Below the pieces are notes generated by a model. The model was given only the letters and a program-made list of their open reading frames with translations. It was not told the DNA's origin and did no database searches. From DASVDK01 sp036562265 [NCBI: Thermodesulfobacteriota bacterium] (GTDB lineage Bacteria > DASVDK01), in assembly GCA_036562265.1 (NCBI GenBank), contig DATCKS010000564.1, positions 1 through 7,988 of the forward strand: 7,988 nt of DNA, in the 5' to 3' direction. Position numbers and translations under genes: made by a program. Positions 1 to 5,804 of this stretch are shown one piece after another (position 1 is the stretch's first letter; every line of letters starts with the position of its first letter).

Positions 1-588
1 GGTCAGCTCCGTCTCGATCTCGAAGCCGCCGGCGAGGGCGGGAAACGACTTCACGAAGCGGCGCGACAGGACCTTGTAGCCGGAGAGCATGTCGCCGAAG
101 CGGTTGCCGAAGGCGCGGCCGATCAGGGCGCTCAGCACGACGTTGGCTGGCCGGTGGCCCGGCCGATAGGCCCCGCGGCCGGCGCCGACGCGTCTGGCGT
201 TGACGAGGTCGAGCCGGTTGTCGAGGAGGTGCCGCACGAGCGTACCGGCCGCGGCGGCGTCGTAGGTGCCGTCGCCGTCGACCAGCACGTACACGTCGGC
301 GTCGATGTCGGCAAACATGCGCCGGACGACGTACCCCTTGCCCTGCCGCGCCTCGTGCCGGACGATGGCCCCCGCGGCTGCGGCGGCGGCCGCGGTGCGG
401 TCGCGCGAGTTGTTGTCGTAGACGTAGATCTCGGCGTCCGGCAGCGCCGCCCGGAAGTCGCGCACGACGCGGCCGATCGCGACCTCCTCGTCGAAGCACG
501 GGATGAGCACCGCGATGCGGACCGGCGCGACCGCCGGTCGCGCGATCGGCACGGCGCTCGGATCGGGATTCCTGGCGCTCGCCTGCAT
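1..588 (-). CDS. Family 2 glycosyltransferase, N-terminal part (cut by the left edge)
   Basis: Cytoplasmic, GT-A fold, family 2 glycosyltransferase of the dolichyl/polyprenyl-phosphate sugar synthase-like group. Translation from the ATG at 588-586 gives 196 residues with no stop before the window edge. A low-complexity Pro/Ala/Arg leader (residues 1-23) precedes the first strand, IAVLIPCFDEE (25-35), which is the usual nucleotide-sugar-binding start of GT2 enzymes. It is followed by YVYDNNSRDRT (55-65) and the metal-binding DxD in VLVDGDGTYD (101-110). Residues 165-196 carry GDMLSGYKVLSRRF and then GGFEIETELT, a block I know from GT2 proteins of cell-surface loci. The start is supported by a GGAG-containing purine run at 595-601, six bases upstream. 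The gene begins three bases after the stop of the GT-C gene. The protein probably continues for another 100-200 residues and may end in membrane helices, which cannot be seen here. The donor sugar is not predictable. The family call is secure; the role as a polyprenyl-phosphate sugar donor maker is inference. Confidence 0.9.
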   Translation of the reverse strand, partial: MQASARNPDPSAVPIARPAVAPVRIAVLIPCFDEEVAIGRVVRDFRAALPDAEIYVYDNNSRDRTAAAAAAAGAIVRHEARQGKGYVVRRMFADIDADVYVLVDGDGTYDAAAAGTLVRHLLDNRLDLVNARRVGAGRGAYRPGHRPANVVLSALIGRAFGNRFGDMLSGYKVLSRRFVKSFPALAGGFEIETELT

Positions 589-591
589 CGA

Positions 592-2319
592 TCACTCCCC
601 CGCTGCGGGCGGCTCTCCGGAACGACCCCTCGCCACATCGAGCATCCGGACGCCGGCTCTCGCGTAGGTCTCCTCGAGCTTTGCCAGGCCGTCCGGGTCG
701 TCCGTGAGGTCGTACACGAGGATCGAGTGCCCGATCGTGGCGACCGGCCGGCGCGACCGGAGCCAGCCGAAGAGGGGGTTGGCGGGGTCCGGCAGCGCCT
801 CGAGGTTGTTGACGCTGATCGCCAGGACCTTGCGCGGCGCGTCGGCCGGGACCCGGTCGTCCGGGGGCGGCCACGTAAGGGGCCAGCTGCCGGGGACGTA
901 CTGGTAGCGGATGCCGTAATACGCAGGCGGCGCCGTGCCGAAGTACGAGAGGTAGATGACGGGGAGTCCTTCCCGCTCCATGTACGCCTTGACGCCCTTC
1001 AAGTCCTGGCCCCAGTCCAGGTTCGAATCGAGGAGATACCGGTGCCCCCGGTCCGGGCCGCCGACGAGCGCGTTGAAGTAGGCGAGGTGGTGCGGCGCGA
1101 TCCCCAGCGAGGCGGCGGCCGTGAGGAGGAGCGGCCCGCCGACGAGGAGGCGCGGGGCCACGCGGCGGCCGAAGTCCAGCGTCGCCAGGCGCGAGGCGAG
1201 GACGAAGAGGAACGGATAGACCGGTAGCACGTGACGCAGGCCGATGTTCACGGTCGACTGCGTCATGGCCGCGAAGAGCGCGAGGACCGGCAGGCCGAGG
1301 AACGTGGCGTCGCGGAGTGCGAGCGGGCTGCCGGCCCGGTAGAGGACGACGGAGGCGGCGATGAGCGCCAGGCTGCCGAGCGGGGTCTTGATGAGGAAGG
1401 CGACGGGAAAGTAACTCCACCAGCCCCGGTAGTCGTACGCTCCCATGAAGAAGGCCCACTGGCCGCCGCGGCCGAGCTCGAGGAACCGCGCGAAGCCGGC
1501 CAGCCAGGGCTCGAACCCCTGGAAGGCGTACGCGGCGGTGACCGTCACGAGGGCCGTGGCGAGGATGACGAGGAGGACGGCCGCGGACTGGAGAAGGACG
1601 TGGGACCGCGTGGCCGGCTCGCGCGCCGAGGGCAGGCGGAAGGACCGCCCGGCGACGAGCGGCGAGAGGACCACCAGCGCGCCGATCGTCGGCAGGAGGA
1701 GCACGGCCGAGAACTTCGACGCGAGCGCCATGCCGGTCGTCGCCCCGGCGGCGGCGAGGAGCCCCCACCCGGGAGCGCGCAGGTACTCCCAGAGGGCATA
1801 GACGGTCGCGAACACGAACAGGGTGACGCCGACGTCGGTCGTCACGAGGGAGGCGTGCGCAACGAGGTTCGGCTCGAGCGACGCGAGCGCCATGGCCAGC
1901 AGCGCGGCGCGCCGGCCCCAGAGCCGGCCGGCCCAGAGGCCGACGAGCGCAGCGAGCAGGACGCCGAGGAGGAGGTTGGCGAGGCGGCTCGCGGTGATCA
2001 GCGCGGTGGCGTGGACCGGGGACCCGTAGAGGAAGGCGTGGCCGATCAGGAAGGCGTTGGCGTCCTGCCAGTGCCGCGGGTCGGGCGCGAAGGGCGGCCG
2101 GTAGGCGAGGAGGACCGGGAGGGCGAGATACGCCTTGACGAGGGGCGGATTCTGCGGCTCGAGGCGAAAGTCCCGCGTGACGAGATACGAGTAGCCGGCC
2201 GCGAGATGCATGGCCTCGTCGTACGTCTCGGTGTTGGCGCGGATGAACGCGACCCCCTGGGCCGCGAAGAGGAGGAGCGGCAGGAGGGCCAGCGCCGGGA
2301 CGGTGGGGGCTCGCGGCAC
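592..2319 (-). CDS. Polytopic GT-C glycosyltransferase (GT39/GT83/ArnT-like, lipid-carrier dependent)
   Basis: Integral membrane glycosyltransferase of 575 residues, likely moving a sugar from a polyprenyl-phosphate donor on the outer face of the inner membrane. A first hydrophobic segment (residues 8-25) is followed by ETYDEAMHLAAG (31-42), whose Asp-Glu pair is the classic acidic motif of the first GT-C loop, and then QNPPL (56-60). A second loop motif, SLVTTDVG (157-164), holds another acidic residue. About ten hydrophobic segments run to residue 408, including NIGLRHVLPVYPF (358-370). A soluble C-terminal region starts at YFNALVGG (414-421) and contains LLDSNLDWGQDLKG (429-442), a block often present in proteins annotated as phospholipid carrier-dependent glycosyltransferase. 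I chose the GTG at 2319-2317: GGAGG lies four bases upstream and the hydrophobic N-terminus starts right away. The longer open frame to 2496 would add 59 Ser/Arg-rich residues that overlap gene B and look like out-of-phase translation. The sugar and acceptor are unknown. Confidence 0.88.
   Translation of the reverse strand: MPRAPTVPALALLPLLLFAAQGVAFIRANTETYDEAMHLAAGYSYLVTRDFRLEPQNPPLVKAYLALPVLLAYRPPFAPDPRHWQDANAFLIGHAFLYGSPVHATALITASRLANLLLGVLLAALVGLWAGRLWGRRAALLAMALASLEPNLVAHASLVTTDVGVTLFVFATVYALWEYLRAPGWGLLAAAGATTGMALASKFSAVLLLPTIGALVVLSPLVAGRSFRLPSAREPATRSHVLLQSAAVLLVILATALVTVTAAYAFQGFEPWLAGFARFLELGRGGQWAFFMGAYDYRGWWSYFPVAFLIKTPLGSLALIAASVVLYRAGSPLALRDATFLGLPVLALFAAMTQSTVNIGLRHVLPVYPFLFVLASRLATLDFGRRVAPRLLVGGPLLLTAAASLGIAPHHLAYFNALVGGPDRGHRYLLDSNLDWGQDLKGVKAYMEREGLPVIYLSYFGTAPPAYYGIRYQYVPGSWPLTWPPPDDRVPADAPRKVLAISVNNLEALPDPANPLFGWLRSRRPVATIGHSILVYDLTDDPDGLAKLEETYARAGVRMLDVARGRSGEPPAAGE
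595..601 (-). promoter_or_regulatory. Ribosome binding site of the GT2 gene
   Basis: The minus-strand run GGGGGAG lies at the very end of the GT-C coding region. Its GGAG core is six bases before the ATG at 588, and the GT-C stop codon lies between them, an arrangement that favours reinitiation by the same ribosome. Confidence 0.6.
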
Positions 2320-2323
2320 ATCG

Positions 2324-2328
2324 CCTCC
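2324..2328 (-). promoter_or_regulatory. Ribosome binding site of the GT-C gene
   Basis: GGAGG on the minus strand, four bases before the GTG at 2319. It lies in the 19-base gap after the stop codon of gene B and decides the start in favour of GTG over the upstream extension. The out-of-phase ATG one base further upstream opens a different, shadow frame. Confidence 0.7.
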
Positions 2329-2338
2329 GGGTCCGGGC

Positions 2339-3478
2339 TTACGAGAGCGTCGACGCCAGGACGCGCGCGACGACCTTGCGCGCGTCGAAGTGCTCCTCGG
2401 CGAGCGCGCGGGCGAGCCGGCAGTGGCGCTCGTAGTCGGCCGCGACGGCTTCGAGTGCGCGGCGGGCGTCCTCGACGTCGCGGAATCGAAAGACACCGTT
2501 GCCGTGTGGGAGGCTCGAGGACGGGCCGGTGTCCTGGACGACCGCCGGCTTGCCGCTGGCGAGGTAGCAGACGGTGCGGTCGCTCACCCACCCGGTCGAC
2601 ATCCGCACGTACGCCGGCTTCGCGCAGCTGAACTCGCCGTACGACCCGGACACGTAGGCCTGGTAGTCCCACGGCGACGGGACGGTCGTGTGCGCGTCGC
2701 GCACCCGCCAGCCGTGCCCTTCGAGCATGCCGCGCTCCTCGGCGTAGTGGGGGAGCCCGATCATCAACGCCAGCTCCATCGGCCGGCCGACCCGCCTCGG
2801 CAGGTCGAGGAACGGCAGGAAGGCCGTCCGCTTGTCGTTGAGGTAGAGGGCACCGGACAGGTCCGCCATGTAGTGCCAGGTTCCCCACTGCGAAACCGTG
2901 GTCCAGGGGGCGGAAGGCGGCGCCTCCCGGACTGGCCACCAGTCGAGCGCGACGCAGGGCGGCGTGTACGTCCACTCGATGCCGACGTCGGGGATCCCGG
3001 AGCCGGGCCGTACCACCCCCTCGCCGACGGTGAAGTACCGGTCGTGCGGGGCGACCTCGATCTCGCCACGATGCATCCAGAGCTGGAGTTGCCCCGGATC
3101 GCCGTCGACGAGGGCGGAGCGACGAAAGCGGCCGACCACGGTCGCCGGCGTGCCGTCGACGAGGTCGAGCAGGACGTCCGCCTCGACCGCGGCGTCGAGG
3201 TCGAGGCACCCCTCCGCCGCGACGCTGGGGGGCACGGTCCCCTCGAGCGAGTAGACGGCGAACCGGTCGGCGAGGCCGTAGGGGGCGAGGTGCCGCCGAA
3301 AGGCGCGGACGCAGTCGACGACCGCCGCCCCCGGCCGGTCCGCCGGGAGCGCCTCGAGCCAGATGACCCGGCAGCCGAGCGCGCGTAGCCCGAGCGCCCA
3401 GTTGAGGTAGGCCCAGAAGTGGCCCCCCAGCTCCGGGTAGCGGAGCGCGTGGCCGGTCACGCACACCGTCAGGCTCAT
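2339..3478 (-). CDS. Glycosyltransferase-like protein B (paralogue of protein A)
   Basis: Soluble protein of 379 residues with no signal peptide or membrane helix. It resembles retaining GT-B glycosyltransferases of the CgeB/group 1-like kind, although I cannot name the exact family. The N-terminus SLTVCVTGHALRYPELGG and the stretch WALGLRALGCRVIWLEA (27-43) look like the first Rossmann strand and helix. The C-terminal half has GEFSCAKPAYV (281-291), GWVSDRTVCYLASGKPAVV (296-314), DTG (316-318), LPHGNG (323-328) and a final helical tail with RHCRLARALAEEHFDA (351-366). In GT-B enzymes the corresponding region binds the nucleotide sugar. The same blocks recur in the same order in protein A, so the two are paralogues with more diverged N-terminal halves. 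Its ATG overlaps the stop of the methyltransferase gene (ATGA), with no strong ribosome binding site, so translation is likely coupled. An in-frame extension upstream to 3583 would lie inside the methyltransferase gene and is Pro/Arg-rich, so I rejected it. Substrates are unknown. Confidence 0.8.
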   Translation of the reverse strand: MSLTVCVTGHALRYPELGGHFWAYLNWALGLRALGCRVIWLEALPADRPGAAVVDCVRAFRRHLAPYGLADRFAVYSLEGTVPPSVAAEGCLDLDAAVEADVLLDLVDGTPATVVGRFRRSALVDGDPGQLQLWMHRGEIEVAPHDRYFTVGEGVVRPGSGIPDVGIEWTYTPPCVALDWWPVREAPPSAPWTTVSQWGTWHYMADLSGALYLNDKRTAFLPFLDLPRRVGRPMELALMIGLPHYAEERGMLEGHGWRVRDAHTTVPSPWDYQAYVSGSYGEFSCAKPAYVRMSTGWVSDRTVCYLASGKPAVVQDTGPSSSLPHGNGVFRFRDVEDARRALEAVAADYERHCRLARALAEEHFDARKVVARVLASTLS

Positions 3479-4572
3479 GACGGCCGCGCTCGCAGGTCGA
3501 AGATGACCAGGCAGTCGCTCTCGAGCACGCCGCGCGCCCGCGCGCGGAGGTGGCGGTGGAAACCGGCGTAGTAGTCGAGCCACCAGAAGGCGGGCCAGGC
3601 GACGACCACGAAGCTCGCCCCCGCCTGTTGCAGTCGCTCCAGCTCCCGGATCGCGGCCGCGTCATCGGGCGGCGGACCCCAGTACTGCCCCTCGTGCTCG
3701 GGGAAGGGGACGCGGCGGCGTCCGGGCGTGACGAAGCGCTCGAGGTGACCCTGGTCGACCAGGATGAAGGTCTCGCCCCGAGGGACGACGCTCGTGACGT
3801 CCAGCGTCGCCTGGTCGAGTCGCTGCAACGTCTGCCACGTCGTCGCCCCCTTGCAGAAGAGGGCGACCGTGTTGTACGCGCAGGACGCCGACGCGGCCGG
3901 GACGGTCTCGATGCGGTGGGCGAGACAGCGCCGGCCGAGGAACTCGTGGACGGCGGCCGCGCAGCCGTCGTAGGTGTAGTAGTCGTCCAGGGTCACGATC
4001 CCGCCGTCGACGACCGAGTCGTAGAGGTGCTCGAGGCAGCAGCGGACGCTCTGGTACCAGTCGGCGTCGATGCGCAGCAGCGCGATCGGCCCGATCCGCT
4101 CGCGCGCCGTGGGGAGCGTCTGATCGAACCAGCCCTTGACGAACTCGGTGTACGGGGCGAGCCCGAGGTCCTCCGCCGTCCGCCGCACCTCCTCGAGCGA
4201 GGCGCGGCAGTTGTCGAAGTACCACCGGCTCGCGGTGTCCCGCGCGTACCGCCTGGCATGCGGCCCGTCGATCTCCTCGGGCGGCGGGAGCCCCTCGAAG
4301 GAGTCGAGGAGCCAGACTTTCCGGTCGCGCACGCCGGCCTGCCGCAGCAGATCGGCCATGAGAAAGGCGGCCCCGCCGCGCCAGACGCCGCACTCGACGA
4401 GGTGGCCCGGGATGCCCTGCGTGAGGACCGCCCGCACCTGTCGCGCGAGGTCGACGAGCCAGTCCTCGGGCACCATGGTGAAGGGCCGTATCCGGTCGAG
4501 CGTCGGCCGGAGGTCCTCGAGATCTCGCCAGACCGGGAGTTCCGCCTCGACCCGCTGCGGTTCGTGGATCAT
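3475..4572 (-). CDS. TylF/MycF-family O-methyltransferase with an extra C-terminal domain
   Basis: SAM-dependent class I methyltransferase of 365 residues, related to macrocin O-methyltransferase TylF and MycF, which methylate sugar hydroxyls. Visible motifs are HLVECGVWRGGAAF (57-70, SAM-binding loop), WLLDSFEGLPPP (87-98), LLRIDADWYQSVRCCLEHLYD (165-185) and GGIVTLDDYYTYDGC (190-204). The Asp residues of the last two correspond to the divalent-metal ligands expected in this family. The TylF-like part ends near residue 242, where the usual family length of about 250 residues is reached. A further ~120 residues follow, with EGQYWGPPPDDAAAIRELER (294-313) and AWPAFWWLDYYAG (325-337), ending in a beta-like VLESDCLVIFDL. 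This tail is unexplained. The ATG at 4572 has GGAGGA eight bases upstream; the longer frame reaching to 5679 is shadow sequence inside gene A. The setting in a glycan operon suggests it methylates a sugar of the exported polymer or glycolipid and is not a macrolide enzyme. Confidence 0.88.
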   Translation of the reverse strand: MIHEPQRVEAELPVWRDLEDLRPTLDRIRPFTMVPEDWLVDLARQVRAVLTQGIPGHLVECGVWRGGAAFLMADLLRQAGVRDRKVWLLDSFEGLPPPEEIDGPHARRYARDTASRWYFDNCRASLEEVRRTAEDLGLAPYTEFVKGWFDQTLPTARERIGPIALLRIDADWYQSVRCCLEHLYDSVVDGGIVTLDDYYTYDGCAAAVHEFLGRRCLAHRIETVPAASASCAYNTVALFCKGATTWQTLQRLDQATLDVTSVVPRGETFILVDQGHLERFVTPGRRRVPFPEHEGQYWGPPPDDAAAIRELERLQQAGASFVVVAWPAFWWLDYYAGFHRHLRARARGVLESDCLVIFDLRARPS

Positions 4573-4580
4573 GCCAGTCT

Positions 4581-4586
4581 TCCTCC
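4581..4586 (-). promoter_or_regulatory. Ribosome binding site of the methyltransferase gene
   Basis: GGAGGA on the minus strand, eight bases before the ATG at 4572. It sits in the 47-base gap 4573-4619, the longest non-coding stretch between genes in the window. I see no inverted repeat with a T-run in this gap, so nothing suggests a terminator there. Confidence 0.75.
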
Positions 4587-4619
4587 GCCGCAGGGCGGTT
4601 GCCGTCCGCTCGCCGCGGC

Positions 4620-5804
4620 TCACGCCGTCGCCTCCGCGAGGAGGCGGGCCAGGACCAGACGCGCGTCGAACTCGGCCTCCGCGAGGCGGCGAGCGGCCCG
4701 CGCGTGCCGGGGCCAGTCCCGCGCCACGGCCCGTACCCCCTCGACCGCGCCCTCGAGGTCGCTGAAGGGGAGGAGGCCGACCCCGGTCGGGAGGACCTCG
4801 GAGAAGCCGGTGTCCTCGAGGACGCACGGCCGGCCGCTCGCGAGGTAGCAGGCGCTCCGGCAACTGAACCACCCGCTCCGCCCCTCGACGTAGCCCGCCT
4901 TCGCGATGCTGACCTCCCCCTTCGACGCGGCGATGAAGGCCTGGTAGCGCCCGGTGTCCGAGGAGACGGCCCGCGCGTCGGCCAGCCGCCAGCCGTGGGC
5001 CGCGAGCCTGGCGTCGGGCCGCCGGGTCTGCCACCCGCCGGCGATGGCCGGCTCGAACCGCTCCTCGGGGCACCGTCTCGGGAGGTCGAGGATCCGCTCG
5101 AACGACACGTCCTTCTGCCCGTAGCGCCGGCCCGCGTACTCCACCGTGCCGTAGCTCGACCAGTTCATGACGGTCGTCCAGGGGGCGTCGGCCGGGGGCG
5201 GCGGCGCGACCGGCCAGGCGTCGAGGACGATCGGCTGGCGGGTCGGCCGCCAGCGGTAGGGGCCGGTCGGGACGGGGCAGTCGGGGGCGCCGAGCCGCTC
5301 GCCGAAGGAAAAGTGGACCTGGTGCGCGTCGAGGTTCGCGCGCATGGTCCACGGCGCCGCCTTCCCGGGCTCGCCGGTCGCCACGAGGAGCTGCGTGAAG
5401 ACCGGGTCGCTGTCGATGTACACCCGGAGCCGGGCGGCCAGGTGGCGGTCCTCGACGAAGCACGCGCCGGAGACGTTGAGGAAGACGTCGCAGGCGGCCA
5501 GGCGCGCCCGTAGCTCGGCCTCGGAGAGGCCGTAGTACCGCTCGCCGCCCCCCTCGAGGTCGATGCGGTAGCACCAGTCGTGCGCAAGCCCGATGCGCGC
5601 CATGACGGCGGCGAGGTACCGGACGTTCGGCTCGGGGTCCCTCGTGACGGCGTCGGTCGCCGGATCGTACGGCCAGCACCGGCTGTCCTCGAGGTACGTC
5701 ACCTCGTGGCCGAGGGCGAGGAGCCCCATCGGGTACTGCACGTAGTCCCAGGTGACGCCCGCGAGCGGGTACTGGGCGATGAGGCCGGTGACGACGATCC
5801 TCAC
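4620..5804 (-). CDS. Glycosyltransferase-like protein A (paralogue of protein B)
   Basis: Soluble protein of 394 residues, likely a cytoplasmic GT-B-type glycosyltransferase. Residues 2-10 (RIVVTGLIA) form a Rossmann-like first strand, followed by PMGLLALGHEVTYLED (25-40). A middle block has RVYIDSDPVFTQLL (127-140) and HFSFGERLG (164-172), then PWTTVMNWSSYGTV (208-221). The C-terminal half has GEVSIAKAGYV (296-306), SGWFSCRSACYLASGRP (310-326), EDTGFSEVLPTGVGL (330-344) and a helical tail ending in EAEFDARLVLARLL. These blocks match protein B one for one. The GTG at 5804-5802 overlaps the stop codon of the ABC exporter gene by four bases (GTGA), with GGAGGG eight bases upstream, which decides the start. 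A much longer open frame in the same phase reaches 7928, but upstream of 5804 it is an Arg/Pro/Ala-rich shadow of the exporter gene. The donor and acceptor are unknown; the GT call rests on layout and family impression, the paralogy on direct comparison. Confidence 0.82.
   Translation of the reverse strand: MRIVVTGLIAQYPLAGVTWDYVQYPMGLLALGHEVTYLEDSRCWPYDPATDAVTRDPEPNVRYLAAVMARIGLAHDWCYRIDLEGGGERYYGLSEAELRARLAACDVFLNVSGACFVEDRHLAARLRVYIDSDPVFTQLLVATGEPGKAAPWTMRANLDAHQVHFSFGERLGAPDCPVPTGPYRWRPTRQPIVLDAWPVAPPPPADAPWTTVMNWSSYGTVEYAGRRYGQKDVSFERILDLPRRCPEERFEPAIAGGWQTRRPDARLAAHGWRLADARAVSSDTGRYQAFIAASKGEVSIAKAGYVEGRSGWFSCRSACYLASGRPCVLEDTGFSEVLPTGVGLLPFSDLEGAVEGVRAVARDWPRHARAARRLAEAEFDARLVLARLLAEATA

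Noticed and set aside
132-638. Minus-strand open frame 132-638 of Arg/Ser/Thr-rich protein
   Set aside because: It is a different phase over the start of the GT2 gene, whose own frame carries IAVLIPCFDEE and the DxD motif.
154-3388. Long plus-strand open frames at 154-1227, 1231-2631 and 2210-3388
   Set aside because: They lie opposite the GT2, GT-C and gene B coding regions, are rich in Arg, Gly, Glu and Asp with no recognisable domain, and arise because stop codons are rare in high-G+C DNA.
4573-4619. Possible promoter or terminator in the 47-base gap between gene A and the methyltransferase
   Set aside because: No -35/-10-like pair and no hairpin followed by a T-run can be seen; the gap is explained by a ribosome binding site leader.
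3550-5513. Plus-strand open frames at 3550-4848 and 4599-5513
   Set aside because: They are antisense to the methyltransferase and gene A, which have clear family motifs; the plus-strand products are low-complexity and charged.
4573-5679. Extension of the methyltransferase frame up to 5679, suggesting a fusion protein
   Set aside because: The added stretch is the out-of-phase shadow of gene A and has no domain-like sequence; the ATG at 4572 has GGAGGA at good spacing.
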